Program-made: the position numbers and the translations under genes | Shown here: in pieces, positions 60,360 to 64,000 of the stretch | Position numbering within the stretch: the first letter of the stretch is position 1 | Layout of the letters: every line of letters begins with the position of its first letter | Source: Sphagnum compactum | Taxonomy: Eukaryota; Bryophyta; Sphagnopsida; Sphagnales | Assembly (NCBI GenBank): GCA_965153455.1 | Contig: OZ234501.1 | Location: 5,828,001-5,892,000, forward strand | Direction: 5' to 3' | Length of the DNA: 64,000 nucleotides | The notes under the pieces: generated by a model | Database searches by the model: none | What the model was told of the DNA's origin: nothing | Seen by the model: only the letters and a program-made list of their open reading frames with translations

Positions 60360-63300
60360 AGAGGCCACTTGCTTCAGCACAAATGCAGGGGCTTATTAAT
60401 GCCCAAGCATTGTTTGAAGTTAAAGATCTTGAAGCAACCTTATAAAGCTTAACAAGTTATGAATACCCATGTATGTTGCCATGGTGCAAGACCACAACAA
60501 CATAGCACCATCAAGAAACATTTGAGACAAAATGGGCGTGATCCTTATTTCAAGTGGCCAATGGTGGTATGCAAATTTTCAACATTTTGATCTTAATGTT
60601 GGTGGGATAATTGGATTTTCCTAAATGCACATATGCCATGTAGATTAAATTAACATTGTTTTGATTAAGGTTCATGTTCATTCAAGTCCTTTGGTTGTTT
60701 GGATTGGGCAAAAACTAGTAGAAGGAGAGACACCAAATAATGAAGTTACCAATCAAGAAATAGAAGTTGGGCAATATGCAACAAATATTCACCCCACCCT
60801 TGAACCAAAAATCCCAATTCACAAGATGGTTATCGAAGCCTTTGCAACCATTAACAATATGCAAAAAGTAGGTGAAGATTTAAACCCAACTATAGGTCAA
60901 CCTTTAAAAGATCCCATAGATGGAGCACTTGTGAACCTTCATACCCAAGGAGATCATGGATCATTCATGGAAATATTGCTTGAAAAAACTTCAACTCCGT
61001 TGTTTAAAGGATCCACTTCCATGTTGTCAACCTTATTAATGTTGCTTAACTTAAAAACAGTCCATGGGGTTAGTAATAGTTTCATGGATGAAGTACTTGC
61101 TTTATTATGGAAAGAGCTACTGCCAAAGGGGAACAAGCTTCTTGCAACCACATAGGAGCCATTTAAGTTGATAAAAATGCTTGGATTGAGCCATGAATCA
61201 ATCCATGCATGCACAAATGGGTGTGTGTTATTTTGGGGAACCTTGAAACATGCAAAACAATGTCCAAAATGCAACAAAGGTAGATTTGTTGTTGGGTTAA
61301 TAGGAATTCCATGTAAAGTGATTTGGCACTTCCCATTAATCCCATGGTTATTACCCTTGTATAGGTGCAAATCATTCGCATAATTATTAATTTGGCACAA
61401 GAATGGAGGTAGCTTTGATGGGCTAATCCGATATGTGCTAGATTTTGCAACTTGGAAACACATTAATGATAAATGGCTAGATTTTTCATATGATCCATAG
61501 AATGTGAGGTTGGGGTTGGTGCTTGATGCAGTTAATCCATACAGAGATATGAGTTCACGCCATTCTACATGGCCTACAATTTTATTAAATTACAATTTGC
61601 CTCCTTGGCTAATAACCAAACGTATTTTTTGATGTTGATTTTGATTATTCCTAGGAAGGAATCAGTGACATCTACAAATGTGGATGTATATTTACAACCA
61701 TTAATTGATAAATTGCAACTATTGTGGATAAGGGTAAAGCCTTTGATGCATATATGGCGGCGACATTCAGGCTCAGAACAATGTGTATGTGGAACATACA
61801 TGATTTCCTAGCATATGGGTTGTTTGCAAGATGTGTAACCAAAGGCCATATGTGATGCCCACCTTGTGGCCCAACTACAAAAGCTTGATCATCAAGGAAG
61901 TTGAAAAAGATGTTATATTGTGGGAGTCGTAGATATTTGCCAAGGAGCCATCCTTACCAAAGAATTTGCACAACATTTAATGGAGAAACAAAACTTAGTT
62001 GCACCTATGCAAATATATGCAAAAGATGTCATAAACTAGGCAATAGAATGAGAAAACATGGTTATAATGTCCACGAAATAGGGCAGGTGGGAAATTTGAT
62101 CTTATACACAAATATGGTGTCAAATATCTGAGCATTATGTTTCAACTACCATATTGGAAGGTAATTTTTAAATTTTGATATGATATTCAATGCACATTTT
62201 TTAGTTTATTCATTTGGGTTTAAGGTTTTCATGTGTAAATTGGATTCATGTAAATTTTATAATAATTAGGTTTGTAAATTTGGCAATTTGTACTTTTGTG
62301 ATTAGAACGCTAGTAATTGCATGAAGCAATTAAAAAGTGACTACCTTCTTATTATGGACACGAATTGTTGATCTAAAATACATTGGATGTCATGCATTGT
62401 GAGAAGAATCTTTGTGAAAATGTTTTAAAAACTATATTTGGCATCAAAGATACATTAGCAGTCAAAAAAAACTTCAAGGAATGCAACATATGCCCACATT
62501 TGTGGATGCAAGATGTTATAGGTGGGATCATCAAACCTCTTGCATCATATGTCTTGTTAAATGAGGGAAGAAACATATTTTTACATATCATTCTAAATTT
62601 GAAAACACCATCACATTATGTATCTTCATTAAGGAAAAGAGTTTACAAAGATGGGGATTTGAAAGGCATGAAATCACATGACTTCCATGTCATGATGCAA
62701 GACATTTTGCCTTTATGCCTATATCATCTTATGGCAAAAGGTTGTAGGACGGCAATTATGTGCTTGTCACATGTCTTTAAAAAGCTTTGTGCCAAAATTG
62801 TGGACCCAAAGGCAATGGGGATCTTAAGAATGATGTGGCTATCTTTTTGGTCTTATTGGAAAAAGAACCCCCACCTTCATTTTTTGATATAATGATGCAT
62901 TTACTGGTCCATTTGGTGGAAGAGTTGGAATCAATGTTTTTTTTCAAATTCCTCAAGTAGGCGCACTGGCTAGGATCCTTAACATTAATTAGTAATAAAT
63001 GGCGACTATCCTAGTGGACTAGTAGAATGTTTTTGGAATCCTACCTAGTTCTGGTGACCTACAGGAACACATTGTCTAAATTTAACGACTTTTTAATTTT
63101 TTTGTCAATATATGGTGAATTGTTTTTTAAAATCTTTAAAATTCCTTTGTTGGATTTGCTAACCCTTTTTTTTTGTCACCAAGTTGTGAAAATTCACCCC
63201 AAAAAAACATTGGTTGGAATTGTGTGGTCGAATCCACACACGATGGATATACCCTATCGAGTGGTACCTCAAAACCTTTAAGGGTTTTGTGCAAAATAAA

Positions 63301-64000
63301 GTGAAACTTGAAGGTAATATGGCAGAAGGCTATGCATTAAAAGAGGCATTGGGTTTTTGTACAAAATATTTACAAGATTTCACTGCCACAACACAATAAT
63401 TTAGGATGAAAAAGAGGATTCATGCATGAATGATGAAATGTTAGAAGGGAATGGGTGTGCATGGATAATGATTGGAGATTTTCAGGACATGGTTCATTCC
63501 TTTGTGTTACAAAATGTGGAGTAATGGCAACATGGTGCTTGTAATTAACCTAAACCTTAAATCCAATCTCATAGTTCAACTACTGATTTTGTACATTATT
63601 ACCACCAATTGATTTTCTCACATTTGGTTTACTAATTAATATGCCATTGGTTTCAAATTGCCAAGTACAATTAAAAATGTGTAATAAATGTATGCAGGAT
63701 GTATGCTAAAGAGGTACAATTTTCAAACCAAGAAAAAAAAAAATTCTTATCAACCATTGGTCAGCGATCTTGAACAAAGGTTGTGTTTCTAGATCATCTT
63801 GTAGAAGTGCATCCATTCCCCATTTGGGTATGAAATACCATTGTTGTAACTATTAAATAGGGGACATTTCAATTGAAAAAGATGTGGTGCACATGTTAAT
63901 GAAACTTACATTAGAAGCAAGGTCCTATCAAGGAATGTATGCTTTTGTAATCACTTCAAAGTTGCAAACATTGAAAAACACTTGAGAACAAATGATAGTG
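60360..64000 (+). pseudogene. Decayed CACTA (En/Spm) TNP2-type transposase, running off the right edge
   Basis: In order: an N-terminal segment with KKHLRQNGRDPYFKWPMV (~60510-60570); STLLMLLNLKTVHGVSNSFM and LLPKGNKLLATT (to 61152); an in-frame TAG (61153-61155); then GLSHESIHACTNGCVLFWG and CPKCNKGR (61186-61281). Next come IPCKVIWHFPLIPWL, WKHINDKWLDFSYDP, NVRLGLVLDAVNPY, STWPTILLNYNLPPWL, IPRKESVTSTNVDVYLQPLI, then GSRRYLPRSHPYQR, LDVMHCEKNLCENVL (62386-62430), YVLLNEGR and LKSHD-like GMKSHDFHVMMQDILPL, and a C-terminal block with YPIEWYLKTFKGFVQNK and MAEGYALKEALGFCTKYL (~63240-63375). Several frameshifts and stops make it inactive. A T-rich gap at 62157-62340 between LPYWK and LDVMHCEKN may be an intron. 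The last bases read ANIEKHLRTNDS, so it continues past 64000. Confidence 0.85.

Overview
This is nuclear DNA from a land plant. Three things show it: a canonical MIR160 microRNA precursor (embryophyte-specific), a spliced plant-type organic cation/carnitine transporter gene, and a plant-type lipid-droplet-associated hydrolase gene. The remaining DNA is AT-rich and repeat-filled, with CACTA (TNP2-type) and Helitron transposon remains, miniature inverted-repeat elements and many degenerate repeats. Very low gene density with relict transposons suggests a large plant genome, possibly a fern, lycophyte or other non-crop lineage. That placement is inference; nothing here fixes the species.

Layout. 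Positions 1-33,250 hold no convincing protein gene. They carry miniature elements (1703-2116, 13158-13328, 28614-28945), fold-back sequences (4122-4294, 8382-8520), a GC-rich LTR-like island (5724-6660), two related non-autonomous CACTA elements (10619-11975 truncated, 17246-19178 complete), a diverged ~0.65 kb repeat pair (19260-19970 and 27560-28185) and a four-unit degenerate repeat (32020-32890). Positions 33,250-35,050 are richer in GC and hold MIR160 (34826-34909), probably inside a longer spliced primary transcript. Positions 37,070-39,353 hold three head-to-tail copies of a dispersed repeat with a conserved 3' end rich in CAGACGGACA-type sequence. Positions 39,880-40,337 hold a small pogo/Emigrant-like element.

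The gene island is 40,460-46,350. An OCT/SLC22-like transporter runs on the + strand (three exons, 40720-44114), with a TATA box, a strong hairpin and two upstream ORFs in its leader. A single-exon LDAH-like alpha/beta hydrolase lies tail-to-tail on the - strand (45939-44992). The two are separated by 877 bp and show no sign of working in one pathway.

Positions 46,350-64,000 are again transposon-dominated: a ~93 bp tandem repeat (46468-46815), a broken Helitron Rep-helicase (49040-51860), a nested perfect palindrome (57247-57309), and a decayed TNP2-type CACTA transposase (60360-64000) that runs off the right edge. No tRNA, rRNA or CRISPR array was found.
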